Shown here: in pieces, positions 1-10,974 of the stretch
Position numbering within the stretch: the first letter of the stretch is position 1
Layout: each line of letters opens with the position of its first letter
Source: Hesseltinella vesiculosa
Lineage: Eukaryota; Mucoromycota; Mucoromycetes; Mucorales; Cunninghamellaceae
Direction: 5' to 3'
DNA: 64,000 bases
Assembly (NCBI GenBank): GCA_002104935.1
Contig: MCGT01000002.1
Coordinates: forward strand, 1-64,000
Made by a program: the position numbers and the translations under genes
Notes under the pieces: model-generated
Databases searched by the model: none
Told to the model about the DNA's origin: nothing
Seen by the model: the letters and a program-made list of their open reading frames with translations, nothing else

Positions 1-571
1 GATGGAGCTGGACAATGTTTTACGGCTACCAAAGGTCAACTGAAGTATATTGATGATGCCCGTCACTGGAAGCCCGGTTCCTTTATCGCAAAATACAGCA
101 AGAAGAACACGTTCATGCAAGTCTGGAAAAGCTCGATGAATGAGTCATTTGCATCATTGTCCTCTGAAATATTAGCCGAAGCCATGGGTAACTGCATCAA
201 AAGAGCAAGCGTCCTGCTCTACTGCGTTCCCCTTGTTCCACCGACCCATCCTCTTCCTCCACTCCACCTACCACCAAGATAAAAGAAGAGATCCTTGGGG
301 TTCACAAGAGCGGTGACATCGATCCTGGCAAGTGATTTCCAATCTGACGCCGGGTCCAGCACTGAGAAATGAGCTCTCCGGGTTATTCAAGACAGCGATG
401 AGTGAAGTGACCAATTACTGGCAAGGAATGACATTTTTAGTGCAAGCGACTTTGCTAAAATTTGCTACGACTCAGAGTCCTGATTGGTACAGTACAATGG
501 TAATGATGGATATCAGACCAGCTGATGGACTCACCTTATTTTTTGAGTCAGGTCTGAGTCGCCAGAAATGA
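1..571 (+). pseudogene. Decayed coding-like sequence upstream of the Fanzor gene
   Basis: Three overlapping stretches in different frames look protein-coding. Frame 1 is open from the left edge to a stop at 280-282. Frame 3 reads through about 205-333 and contains KIKEEILGVHKSGDIDPGK. Frame 2 reads from about 317 to the stop at 569-571. No splice arrangement I tried joins them cleanly, so one decayed or frameshifted gene seems likelier than three real ones. I do not recognise the protein. The fragment runs off the left edge. It could be an older transposon passenger gene or the end of a gene with introns I have misread. Confidence 0.35.
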
Positions 572-605
572 CGTTTTTTTTTGCGCTTCCACCCCTACTC
601 GTGCG

Positions 606-1110
606 TTGACGGCCGATTTATTCTCAATTGACCACATACAATACCTCTTCTTATCAACAACCTTCGGCAAGACCCAGGCGTCCACAACAGCCAACCACCC
701 AGTGTGGTCCTATCTGACGTGGATGTTACAACTCGTCGTCCTGACCTTGGCATCATGACCAGCGACCTGCGATCCATCTACAACAACAAGTTGGAAACCA
801 ACATTCAAAACCTTCTTTCTGGGAAATCACTCAAGACCATGCTACAATATCTGCTGTGCCTGCTCCTGTGACTTTGGCTTGACCCACCGAGCGAGAACAA
901 CGCCACCATGACTGCCGCCAAGGCTGCAAATATCGAGGTAAAGCTGCCCATCACCCTGCAGTCCAACAAGTAAATGGACCAATGCTTTTCCTTTTTTTAA
1001 AAAAAAAAAAATAGGCAGCCGAAGCGAACGAGGTACATGAGTTGAAGCAAAGTGGATTAGATAAAGTACGAGGAACTCAGATTGTATGGCCAAGGCAGGT
1101 TGGGATTTAC
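606..1110 (+). pseudogene. Second decayed coding-like stretch
   Basis: Two frames give protein-like text here: one with LFSIDHIQYLFLSTTFGK (from about 606) and another with SDLRSIYNNKLETNIQNLL (about 760-830). Both end in stops without a convincing joint. A pyrimidine/A-rich tract ending in AG near 1014 resembles an intron end. I see no domain. It probably belongs to the same decayed unit as the stretch to its left. Confidence 0.25.
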
Positions 1111-1223
1111 TATCACGTACGTGTATGGCAATTGCTTTAGCTCTTCAGAGTACTATCAATGCTACGCTCATTAAAATTATGTGTGCTTCTCTTTGGGAAC
1201 GAGTTTATTTTTTGATACTTTGT

Positions 1224-1581
1224 TTACGGATGATCTAGAAAATAAAAGGGTGAGGTTTATACAGGTATGTCATGCGTGATATTGGGTTTGGAAGTTACCT
1301 CGCAAATAAAGCAAGTATTCATCTGTGGGATGATTCCCCAAGGCATCAAGTAACATGTCCTGAGCAGCATCGTTCTTGTTATCGTTTTTTTCTAGCTCGA
1401 TGGCTAATATCCAAACGTGTGGTTCCATGGGGAAATTTTCAATCAACGACCGTAATACAAAGCGTTGTTGTTTGATAGGAAGATGGTGAAGGTTGTCAAG
1501 CATATCTCTGATGTGCTCTGCACCTGCAGAAATACCAGGAAGAGGTGGCCGAACAGATGGGTAGTTGGTTTGTAACATCAA
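1224..1581 (-). CDS. Small uncharacterised protein, two exons
   Basis: Exon 1 runs 1581-1299 and ends at a GTAACT donor. The intron (1298-1235, 64 nt) ends TTTTCTAG. Exon 2 (1234-1224) supplies only the last codons and a TAA. The joined length is a multiple of three and gives 97 residues. The middle of the protein (LIENFPMEPHVWILAIELEK and the helix after it) reads like a helical HAT/TPR-type repeat, but one repeat is too little to assign a family. Without splicing the frame ends nearby, so the last residues are uncertain. It lies opposite to and just upstream of the Fanzor gene, and could be an independent small gene or a fragment. Confidence 0.4.
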
Positions 1582-2127
1582 GAAAAGTTGTTTGAAGGAG
1601 AAAAAAAAAATGCAGGACCAGCGGAAGGAAAGGCGTCGCGCTTTTTTTTTTTCTCTTTTTTCGTTTTTCTTTTATTTCTTCATTGCTGCCTTATTATTGT
1701 ATTCATGGAACAACAACATCCACCGTTAGGAGCCAACAAAAAGATCATGCAATGCTGGTTTTTGATCCTTATCAATGTACCGACAGCAGCGCTGAATGAC
1801 TTGACACGTGATGAAGACCGCTTCGCTACAACTCATCTACTGACACGCCAGCAAGCCATGATCCTGCTAACGTGGGTGCGTAAGCACCGTGGTGGTAATA
1901 TGCAATGAGAGCACAACGTTGGCATTGGCATTGACTTGGTTTTTATAACTAGGATTACGCGTGTGCGAGGCTTGTGGCTCCCCGCATCATCAAACAAGCC
2001 GATCTCGACAATGTCCATTTTATATCCCTCCATCACATCGTTAGTGCATCTTCTTTTCAGCTTTTGCATGGCTATTTAACTTTTATTTTTGATAGCGATC
2101 GTTGCCACAACAAGCTCTGATGGTGAC

Positions 2128-5011
2128 ATGATGAACGAGATCAACGTTCTCCAGCGTCTTGGCGATGAGCAGTTGCGGGAGGCAGCACAAAATCAACACC
2201 CGCCTGAAACATGCCCAACCTGCGGCCTTCCTGGCCACTCACGATCATCCAACCCTGCCTGCCCATTCAGAGCGCTAAGCAAGAAGCAATTCATGTCATC
2301 ACGACTGCCTGCCTCTGAAGATTACACTCGCGTCCGTAGTTTTGATTCCATTGTCCGACCAACCTATCGCAACGTGCTGATCACCAACATCAAGGCCAAG
2401 TCCGATTATCTGCGTAGGACATTGACACGGCTGCAGCTTTTCCTGCTGGATTATGCCACCCATCACTCCGATCAAGTCCCGCCTTTTTTGTTTACACAGA
2501 ACGGCCTTTACTTGATGACTCAATTGACACGTGGTCACTTGAATGCATTCCTGGAACGGTCCGATGAACGTGTGCCGGGCACTGTGCTAACTCACTGGCA
2601 TGAATTCAACCAAGATTTGCTGAACGTCGCTACATATGACACCCCTGGTCATACCGCCGAGCTGTCCATGGCCTGTAAGCTTCAGGCTTCTGCAAACCGT
2701 AATCACATTACGGAGAACTTTGAAGGCCGAATCAAGAAGTTTGTGAAATTTCGCTTTGCTGTTGACGGTGAGGTAGGAAGCAGGCAGAAAAAAAAAGCGA
2801 CATGTCGAAATTTGGCTGACCTCCATACTTTTATTTTTCTCTTTGTAGGAACCTCCTTCCAGAATCCTCGGTATCATCAAGGATTACGTCTACCAAACCT
2901 TTGCCATGATTGCCCGAAATATGGAGCCCCTACCTGTGGAAATACCAGAACGACATAGATCTCTTACGGTGCTGGTTTTGAACGAACTATGGGCGATGAA
3001 ACCTCCACAGTTACCAACGATTACCCAAGAGACACTGCGTGCTGACCCAGGTCGGCATCTACCAATTTTACGAGCAATACTCGACGTGTATGATCATTAC
3101 CGTGCAACAATTGGTGATGAAAATGATATCGAAGTGCCCTCATTCACTCTCTTGCCGCTTCCTTCGTCCAAACCTCGGTTCGTGGACATCACACCTGAAA
3201 ACATCACACAACTCACAGGCTCTCGGCAATCACCAAACGACCAAGTGACAAGATTGCCACCATTTTTGCGCAAGCTACACATCTTTTGGCAAGTGTTTGC
3301 TTTTGAAAAGCTTGGATACCCCAGGTAAATGGATAGATGCAGGAGGGAAAATGTGGAAAATAAAACGAGCATGAGGTCTAACCTTTTTTTTTTTTTTTTT
3401 TTTTTAGCTTTGAATCACTCCGCCGGGCATGGATTCGTGGTCATTTTTTTTCTGGTGTGATGCGAACGGATGGAGTGCAACTGCACGTTGTCTTTTCCCG
3501 CCTACCCCATGGCCCTGATCCACCTGTCATTCACACACCCGACCTGGCCAACCAAGACGTTACTGGCTTCACTCTTTGTGGTATTGATCCTGGTCGGCGC
3601 GCAGTTATGACCACCTCCTTTGGGCGAGGCCATGAACCTCATGCGGTACGCCGAATGTCCATGAAAGAGTATTGCACCACCAGCAAGGAGTCGCATATTC
3701 AACGAGATATGAATCGTCGCAAGATCCAGCCCCTGCCATCGGTACCTGAGCAAGTGCATGCCTACGAGACTATGGCGGACATTGAGGCGAATACGCCCAT
3801 GACCAAAACCGCCGATCCCGTTGCCATTCGCCAGACCGTCCGACACAAACTCATATGCTCCGAGTCAACCTTTGCCTTTTACAACACAGATCATGCGATC
3901 TCCAACTTCGAATTAGTCAAAGGCAAGCAACGAGCAATTGCCACTGCTGCCAACTTCATCACCACTGGATCTCGCAAGTACACCCGACGCTGTCGAGACA
4001 AGCGAAAGACAAGGAAAAATCGGAAGCAACGAAAGCGACAGGCACAACGAAGAAGGCATGCTCGGTTGCTGCAAATCAAGGACGAGTACAGCAACACGAA
4101 GTCTCGAATGGATAATCTGGGGCGCTTGCGCGAACAACATGATGAGCTGATGGACCAGATGATGCGCATAACCTTGGACCAGCCACTTGGTGTGCACCCT
4201 GAAACTCGACCCGAAGAAGACCAGCACCGATTTGCTCGACAAATGAACCATGCACTAGATCAATATGGTACAGCGCATGACCTTGCTACAGCTGCCATAA
4301 ACAGCGAAATTGAAGCATTGGAGCAACATCTTCTGACACTCCAACAAAAATACCTCGACCCCCCTCAGCAACCAACGTAATACAAAAAATGGCCTATTTG
4401 CGTTATCTCATGTTCCTTTTCTATGCATAATCTAGCCGCATACGAGCCAGCAAGTTACCGTATCACGGCTCCCAAGAGACAGTGGATGGCCTGCCACTGA
4501 TCTCATTCGGTGATGCCATGGTTGGTCGAGATGCCCAACATTTTCGTGGGCACGCAGTGGGCAGAACGAACAACGTCAGACAGCACTTGATCGAACGACA
4601 GCACCGAGCGTTGTGCATGGTTGCCCACACCAACGAGTTCTGGACCAGCCAGGTAAGAACGTCAAAAAATGAGCGTGGTGGGCATTTCTAATTTGCTGAT
4701 CCAAACTAGAACTGCAGCACCTGTGGTGACCAACTGTCTCTCGTGCGCACGCAAGATCAGTCGTCTATCTTTGCTTTGAAGTTCTGCACCACTTGCCAAA
4801 CGGTGTGGGATCGAGACGTGTCCGCCGCTGCCAACATGTTCTGGATCCTCGACGAAACCATCAGCAACGGCGCTCGGCCGCTTGCGTTGACCCGCCCTCC
4901 TGAACACCACCAACCTCGCCCCACTCTCCCCGCCATTACCCTCTGGCATTCATGTAAGTGCTTGGGGCGTATAATATCTGAGCATCTCCCATACTTTTTT
5001 ATATTGTAGGA
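2128..5011 (+). CDS. Fanzor (TnpB-like RNA-guided nuclease), apparently intact
   Basis: Exons are 2128-2772, 2849-3324, 3408-4376, 4436-4652, 4710-4953 and 5010-5011. All introns are GT-AG and 56-83 nt, and the last one splits the TGA stop. The product is about 850 resid. The N-terminus has a CX2CX4HX7C knuckle (CPTCGLPGHSRSSNPACPF, resid 29-46). RuvC-I is CGIDPGRR (Asp near 434), RuvC-II is TNEFWTSQ (Glu near 764), and RuvC-III is DRDVSAAANM (Asp near 805). A finger CSTCG...CTTC (771-798) lies between RuvC-II and III, as in TnpB/Fanzor. A strongly Arg/Lys-rich tract near 563-600 may bind nucleic acid or act as a nuclear signal. About 330 resid separate RuvC-I from RuvC-II, longer than in compact TnpB. 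The start is the first in-frame ATG after an upstream stretch without one; an extra 5' exon cannot be excluded. Family knowledge: Fanzors are nuclear nucleases guided by an RNA encoded next to the gene. Activity here is inferred. Confidence 0.88.
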
Positions 5012-5328
5012 AAACGAAAAAAAAAAAACTACCATCAATAGATGGCAACGTCAGCGTTTTTTTTTTGTTGATGTTTGAAGTATATTTACAGGTAAGATTG
5101 CAAAAAAAAAAAGTCATATTCTCACCACTTTCCTCAATTTCTCATGTCTTTGCGACATTTGCAATCCTTTGGCATCTTCCCAATTTATCTTTATTGGTAA
5201 GTTGAATTTCCATTCGCCATCGCATGCTAAACTTACCCTTCACATTTCCATGTTTAATAGCTCTTTTTGCGACATTTCCATTCCTATCACTGCGACATTT
5301 TGTAAATAAAGTGTATTCATGCAGAGAA
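5012..5328 (+). other. Fanzor 3' flank; possible guide-RNA region
   Basis: No convincing gene is seen. The stretch is A/T-rich with several poly-A and poly-T runs. It holds three copies of TGCGACATTT (5151-5160, 5268-5277, 5291-5300). In TnpB and Fanzor systems the guide RNA is usually encoded at or just past the 3' end of the nuclease gene, so this is where it would be expected. No RNA fold was computed, and no element boundary or target-site duplication could be placed. Confidence 0.3.
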
Positions 5329-5633
5329 GCAGTGCTCCAGGGTCTCCAACCAATCAGAATCCAGTATTTGACAACTTCTTTGATTCTTGGAGGCAAACAT
5401 GACCTCATTCACATTCCAATGAAGAAGCAGAGCATGTTCTTGAGATAAACTGTTTAAAAAAAATAGCAGCATAGCGCTCGCAAGTATTCAACAAAAACAT
5501 GAATAATGAGGTGATGTGAGACCCATTTTGTGGGGGGGAGGTCTGTGCGTGTGTCTTGGCTTCAGAGCTGGCGTTACTGCAGATACAAAGTCTGCCTACA
5601 CCACTAAACAAAAAGGTTGCGAACCACTGCTAA
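5329..5633. mobile_element. Possible hAT-type non-autonomous remnant
   Basis: The right edge, read inward on the minus strand, begins CAGTGGTTCGCAACC, which looks like the terminal inverted repeat of hAT (Charlie-like) elements. The left edge begins CAGTGCTCC and reaches CCAACC after a short insertion, a partial match only. A C-run (GACCTCCCCCCC on the minus strand) near the right end also recalls these elements. No transposase and no clean 8-bp target duplication are visible. Confidence 0.3.
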
Positions 5634-5689
5634 GACATACCTGCATATTATCTGTGTCATACTGACGCGTGTAGCGAGGAGAGTGACCA

Positions 5690-6010
5690 TTTTCTGCAAC
5701 TCAAACTTCATATTGGCTGGTGTCTGCTGATGCTTTCCATGGCCACTTGCTCATCGCCACGAAGGCAGTGGGATTTGTCAGTCATAGCCATCGTCCTATC
5801 TGAACAATTTGTACTCGTTTGCAAAATCGTGCTGAATCCAATTTCGAAGAATCTGCACTTCTTTTTTCGAGTGGGGTTGATTCGCAGATGAAGAGAATTT
5901 TTAGCTGGGGATTCTGAGGAGTCAAAGCTAAATCGATGACAAGCTAACCGGGCGATCATCACCCATTGGTCTGACCTTTGCAGCAGTATCATAATTTATG
6001 ATTTTCTCAA
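5690..6010 (+). repeat. Decayed copy of dispersed repeat R1
   Basis: This stretch aligns by eye with the copies near 23.8-24.3 kb and 56.8-57.2 kb. The shared order is: a tract around TTTGTACTCGTTTGCAAAAT, a GATTCTGAGGAG block, then CGATCATCACCCATTGGTCTGA and TTTGCAGCAGTATCAT. It is more diverged than the right-hand copies and the palindromic centre is lost. No gene is seen in it. Confidence 0.5.
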
Positions 6011-6263
6011 TACATGCAAAAATGTACGCCAATAGGTAAGACCAGAAGTGCTGTGGAGCTTCACCTTTTTTTTCAAGATGAATGAAAAATGGCGAGCGGT
6101 GCAAGCGGCAAAAAAAAAAAACACCACCACAGAAAGAGTCATTTCCTTTTCTTCTCATTTTCATTTGCCCCCTTCCCCAATGATAAATCCTATAGTCAGC
6201 GTTTCAAGATCCATCCAGGCTGTGTTTTATGGTGTAGGACTGTTTGGGTAAAGAGGAATCAAC

Positions 6264-7523
6264 ATGGCCATAAGCTCGATGCAGACATTCACACCTCTTT
6301 TTCAAACTAGGTTTGCGGGCATGTTGCAAACGATTCAAATTCCCTCCATGATACTTGCACCCTTTTCGCCAGGGCTATTGGTCAAGATCAACTCATTCCT
6401 GATCGGAACGGTGTGGAACACTATGCAGGTAAAGAAGATCCCGCCCACATGTTAGACATGGGCTGATCCCTTTCCTTTTTGTGTACGTTTGGGTGCGGAT
6501 AGTATATATTTGAGGTAAAAAAAAACCTAGGGGTTTTTACTTTTTCTGGTAAATCCAATCTTACCCGGTCTTTCCCCTTGTAAAGTCACGGAAAAAAGGA
6601 CGGATCACCTTCTCGGGTGACAAGCTTCCTGACAGAGAATCGGCCTTGGTATTCAGCAACCACCGCTCCTGGACCGACCTTTATTTACTGCACTCGGTTG
6701 CCATTCGACAAAACATGCTGAGCAACTGCAAGGTTGGGAATAGAAAACGGTACCTGGCATGAAATGATGAAATGACTCACTTCTTCGCGCTCCTGTCTAT
6801 CTGTAGTACTTTGTCAAGGATTCTATTAAGTGGCTGCCTTTCTTTGGGTGGGGTATGTGGGTAAGGAAGACCGAAGCAACGACGAGGAAAGGATTCACTT
6901 TTTTTTATGGCTTAGCTGGCCGGGTTTATGTTTGTTCGACGCAACTGGTTGCAAGATCAAGAAAAAATCAACCGAACATTTGCTTCGATCAAGACGCTCA
7001 AAACCCCAGCATGGATCATCAATTACGTCGAAGGTTCACGTTTCACCCCTCAGAAATCGGCACAGGTAAACACCTTTTTGGGAAAGGTGCGAATGACCAT
7101 GGTAGCTAACCACCTCCTCCCTCCTTGCAGTGTCAAGCATTTGCACGTGACCGAGGCTATACCACGACCCAGCACGTACTGTTGCCCCGTACAAAAGGAT
7201 TCACGACTTGTGTCAATGAATTCCGCCACTCACATGTCAAATACGTCTACGACCTGACCATCGCCTATCGTCACAATGTGCCTGGAGCTGAATTCAATGA
7301 AGCTCCCACCATGGTCGAATTACACACAACCACCCTGTCTCCCGACTATCAATTCCATGTCCACGTTCGCCGCTTTGCCTTGGAAGATTTACCCCAGAAT
7401 GACGATGCCATTGGCGACTGGCTGCGTCAACGCTTTGTCGAAAAAGATCTTTTCTTAGAGCAGCTCCGCCAAGACTGGACGGATGCCTTGACGATCCCTG
7501 TACGAGAAGAACCCTGGTTTTGA
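6264..7523 (+). CDS. 1-acylglycerol-3-phosphate acyltransferase-like (LPLAT family)
   Basis: Exons are 6264-6428, 6503-6514, 6586-6732, 6807-6860, 6916-7065 and 7131-7523, giving 306 residues. The second exon is only 12 nt (YIFE), and skipping it would remove conserved-looking sequence before the catalytic motif. The acyltransferase motif NHRSWTD lies at residues 84-90, the block VKDSIKWLPFFGWGM at about 110-124, and EGSR at 165-168. This pattern fits the AGPAT3/4/5-LCLAT1 branch, which acylates lysophosphatidic acid or other lysophospholipids at ER-type membranes. The substrate cannot be told from sequence. A hydrophobic N-terminal segment (FSPGLLVKINSFLIG) may anchor it. Length is somewhat short for the branch, mostly at the C-terminus. 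Confidence 0.85.
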
Positions 7524-8736
7524 TTCAACTTCCTCCTCCAGCATCTCTACCAAGGAAGTCAAATCATTAAAAAGGTACCAAAAACGATGGAGAAGGGTGG
7601 CTGTCGGATCTCAAATCGGTCTGGAAAAGGCGAGTTGAGAAAGAGTGAGCCATTTTGTCAAGGAAGGGGTTGTCCATGAGAATATATTTATTACGTTCAA
7701 GAAAGTCTATCATTTCATGGACAATGTTGTAGCTGAGCGAGGAAGGGCTTTGTCACGGTGTAACTGCACTCATTTCTTACTGTTGGATTCGTTGGCATCC
7801 AGCATTTTTTTTTTTTTTGTAAAAAATAAAATAAAATATAAACAGGCACTTGCGACACGTCTCACATTTATTCAACCTTCATGATTTGATGTGCATTTGC
7901 CATTAGTCATGGTCCTCCTGCACTTGCTATCAGGAAGTGGAGCCGACTTGTGCACATTGCCACATTTACACCCATGGTTCTCTTCCCGCTTCACCATCAC
8001 TTGGCATGTGTCTACCTTCCTCTTCACTTTATCTGCCATTTATTTTCGTTATGTCGCTGTAAAAAAATTATGTGAAAAGCCTAAAAAAAATCAGGACTAA
8101 ACAACAAGGGTAGACTTGGGTACAAAAAATCAAGGGCGACTCTTCCTTTACTGTCTGCTTTATTCATGTATCCCAGGTTTCTGCCGTCATTCGACGGCCA
8201 GGTATTTCCCTGAGCTGTGAAAAAAAAAAAAAATACTTTGACCGTTGAACCAATCGGACGAGCTGCTAAATCAATTACAAGCGCGTGCGAAATGACTTTT
8301 AGATATGATTGCCAGCCTTCTGGCTCTTCCCAGGGTCGGTTCCCAGCCAATTTCTCGACAACTTTACGGCAAGGTGATGCTTCTGATTTCCCGGCAATTT
8401 TCGACTCAAGACAGCAGCGTCAACGCAACTTCGATCTCCGACGACGATCTCCCAGTCAGAAAGGGATGATGCAGACAATCCTTCCCACCCTTGACTGGGT
8501 GCCAGATCCAAGCCAATAACCCAAACTTCTTGGCTGAATCCTACCTGCGTATGTGGTTTGCACTCGATGAGTCAATGGCATCAAAAGGGCACACTCTCTA
8601 GATAAACCAGCATAAAACGACAGGAATGGCCGCATAAGGAGCAAATTGGGCCTACCTCTCTTTCCGCCTCTCACCTTTTTTTTTTCCTTTTTTTTTTAAC
8701 TGGGAAAAACATTGGATCCTTCTGTCCTAACGAACA
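7524..8736. other. Gap between acyltransferase and SEH1
   Basis: No complete gene is seen. A 56-codon open stretch at 7908-8075 (+) containing HGPPALAIRKWSRLVH reads like real protein. It follows a splice-acceptor-like CCATTAG but has no start or upstream partner, so it may be a relic. About 8280-8335 resembles the left part of dispersed repeat R1 (CGTGCGAAATGACTTTTAG, then GATTGCCAGCCTTC). The last 60 bases before SEH1 hold T-runs typical of 5' regions in this window. Confidence 0.4.
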
Positions 8737-10719
8737 ATGACGAGCCTTACTCGATTTGACACTGGCCATGAGGATCTTATCCATGGCGTGGCATACGACT
8801 ACTATGGAAAACGATTAGTGACGTGCTCATCCGACCAACGACTAAAAGTTTGGGACTTTACGGAAACACAAGACGCAGCTCTCTGGGAACTCAATGATGC
8901 TTGGAAAGGCCATGATGCATCCATCATGAAGGCTGTGTGGGCACCTGCTGAATATGGCCAAATCATAGCTAGCTGCTCGTTTGATAAATCCGTCAAGATT
9001 TGGGAAGAACAGCCTGTAGGTGAGTCCATGTCCTACTTCCTATTCTGTTTTTTTTTTTTCCAGCTTGACCATGTCTCCAATGGTGTATCCTCATTCGGCA
9101 TTTTTCTTTCTTAGAACCCAAGGGCTCCCAACGTCGATGGGCTGAACGATATCGGCTGGTAGAGTCCAAAGGGGCAGTCCTGGATATCGCGTTTTCTCCT
9201 GCTCAAGGCGCCTTGCGGCTGGTAAGAAGCGCCATAGAACAAATAAATCAATAGAGATGGTGTGCTCTGACAAAAAGGTACTAATGTTACTTGGATCGAT
9301 AGGCTACTTGCTCGGCTGATGGCGTGATCCGGATTTACGAAGCCATGGAGCCAACCAATCTCTCGCAGTGGTCGCAAATGGAGGAATTCAACATGGACAA
9401 GGACGGTGCGCCCGTCAGCATGGCGTCACCGAATGTCAATCAAATGGTGCCAACATCATCACTCCTTTCACAACAACAGCAATTACAACAGCAACAACAA
9501 GAATATCAGCAACAACTCCTGCAACAAATCCATCAGCAGCAACAAGGCGCGAACGCACAGACAACGGCCAGCAAACAACCTCAGCTGCCATCTCAACCGT
9601 CCTGGCCACGACCCACTGCCAGTAGCGATCCCCAGGATAGTACACCAGCCAACGTCACGTCCATGGCCACGCCGGCATCAGCCTACCTTTCGGGATTCCA
9701 TGGCCAAGATGGGCAAGGCGGCGGCAGTGTCACCACCACCATGGACGAAGCCGCACAGCAAGCAAGGCTCCATCTCGGCAACCTGAACAACTCATCCTCC
9801 AGCAGCAACCTGGCGTCTGTTGCTGCCGCCAATGCGGCTGCTCGCACACCAGGCTCCTCGTCCAGTGGCTCCAGCAGCTACACCGATACCACCCCTGGCA
9901 TGATACTTCCGAACGGTACGTTCAATATGACGTCGCTGGATCCCAGCTCCGCCTCGGTCGAAGCACTGTACCAGCAACATCACCAGCTCCAACAACAACA
10001 CTTGCAGCAGACGTCCCCGCTACCCCAACCTATGGACACAGAATGTGCCTATTGCTTGGACTGGTGTCCCAACCGCACCTCCACCCCCATGATGGTTGTC
10101 GGCACCGGCAAAATCTATGGCGCAAAAGTAAGCAAACAGCGTTAGCGCCAGGTTGATGCCAACCCCAGGCTTTCTCCTTAGATATTCAAACATGACGGGA
10201 ACAATCGATGGTATCCGGGCGAGGAGCTACTGGGCCATACGGATCAAGTCAACGATGTTAGCTGGGCACCAAGCATGGGCAGGTACGCAAACGAGCCATG
10301 GAGTGGGCGAAGATTAGAAGCTCATTTTTTTTTTTAAACAGGTCATATCAGTTGATTGCTACTGCCTGTCGCGACCACTATGTGCGTATTTACAGATTGA
10401 CTGACATCACAGCTCCGGTGCGCACGCCAGGCATGGTGCCCAAGCAAAAGGCTGGCCGGTCATTCAAAATGACGCTAGTAGCCGCATTCAAGCAACACGA
10501 AGCCGAGGTACGAGAAAAGGACAAGAGAAGGACAGCTCGGCTCACCTTGTTTCTTTTTTTCTTGACCCGACCCTGTAGGTCTGGCGTGTGGAGTGGAACA
10601 TCACAGGCACAATCCTGTCGTCCAGCGGCGCTGACAGGACGGTTCGGTTATGGCGTGCTGGCTTTGATGGCGAATGGCGTCAGATCGCCGTGATCCACAC
10701 CGACCAAAAGCAATCCTAG
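8737..10719 (+). CDS. SEH1: Nucleoporin SEH1, WD40 protein with Gln-rich insertion
   Basis: Exons are 8737-9019, 9115-9221, 9303-10127, 10182-10282, 10342-10507 and 10579-10719, giving 540 residues. The start FDTGHEDLIHGVAYDYYG and following CSSDQRLKVWDF match SEH1. Later blades include ATCSADGVIRIYEA, HTDQVNDVSWAP and SSSGADRTVRLWRAG. SEH1 is part of the Y-shaped (Nup84/Nup107) nuclear-pore complex and of the SEACIT/SEACAT complex that regulates TORC1 at the vacuole or lysosome. Typical SEH1 is about 350 residues. The excess is a low-complexity insertion, about residues 166-375, rich in Gln, Ser, Thr and Pro, within the third exon between two propeller blades. It keeps frame, so it is probably translated. 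Confidence 0.93.
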
Positions 10720-10974
10720 CAAGACCCCAGTCCCATTCTTTCGCATAGACGGACCTCATATCCCAGTGGCGCCACCGATCTAATAAAGCCATCCCTCAGA
10801 CTCTTTTTTTTTTTTTTTTGGTTCTTCCTTTCCCCAGCCCTTTTTTTGCGATGGAGTGGGTCCATCAGAGTGTGTTTATGTAATAGAAAGTTAGAGAGTA
10901 ACAATGGGAGGGGAGTGTACATATAAATAAGGTGGGAACAGCGCAGCCGAGACCTCGATGAAAAGGAGGTGATT

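Noticed and set aside
1588..1908. Possible upstream exon of the Fanzor gene (frame with NDLTRDEDRFATTHLL)
   Set aside because: Joining it would need an intron of about 160-200 bases, much longer than the gene's other introns, and the phase could not be settled. The opposite strand also reads openly here.
2089..5630. Terminal inverted repeats or target duplication bounding the Fanzor gene
   Set aside because: I compared flanking sequence by eye and found no matching ends that enclose the gene. The CAGTG-type ends at 5.33-5.63 kb enclose only non-coding DNA downstream.
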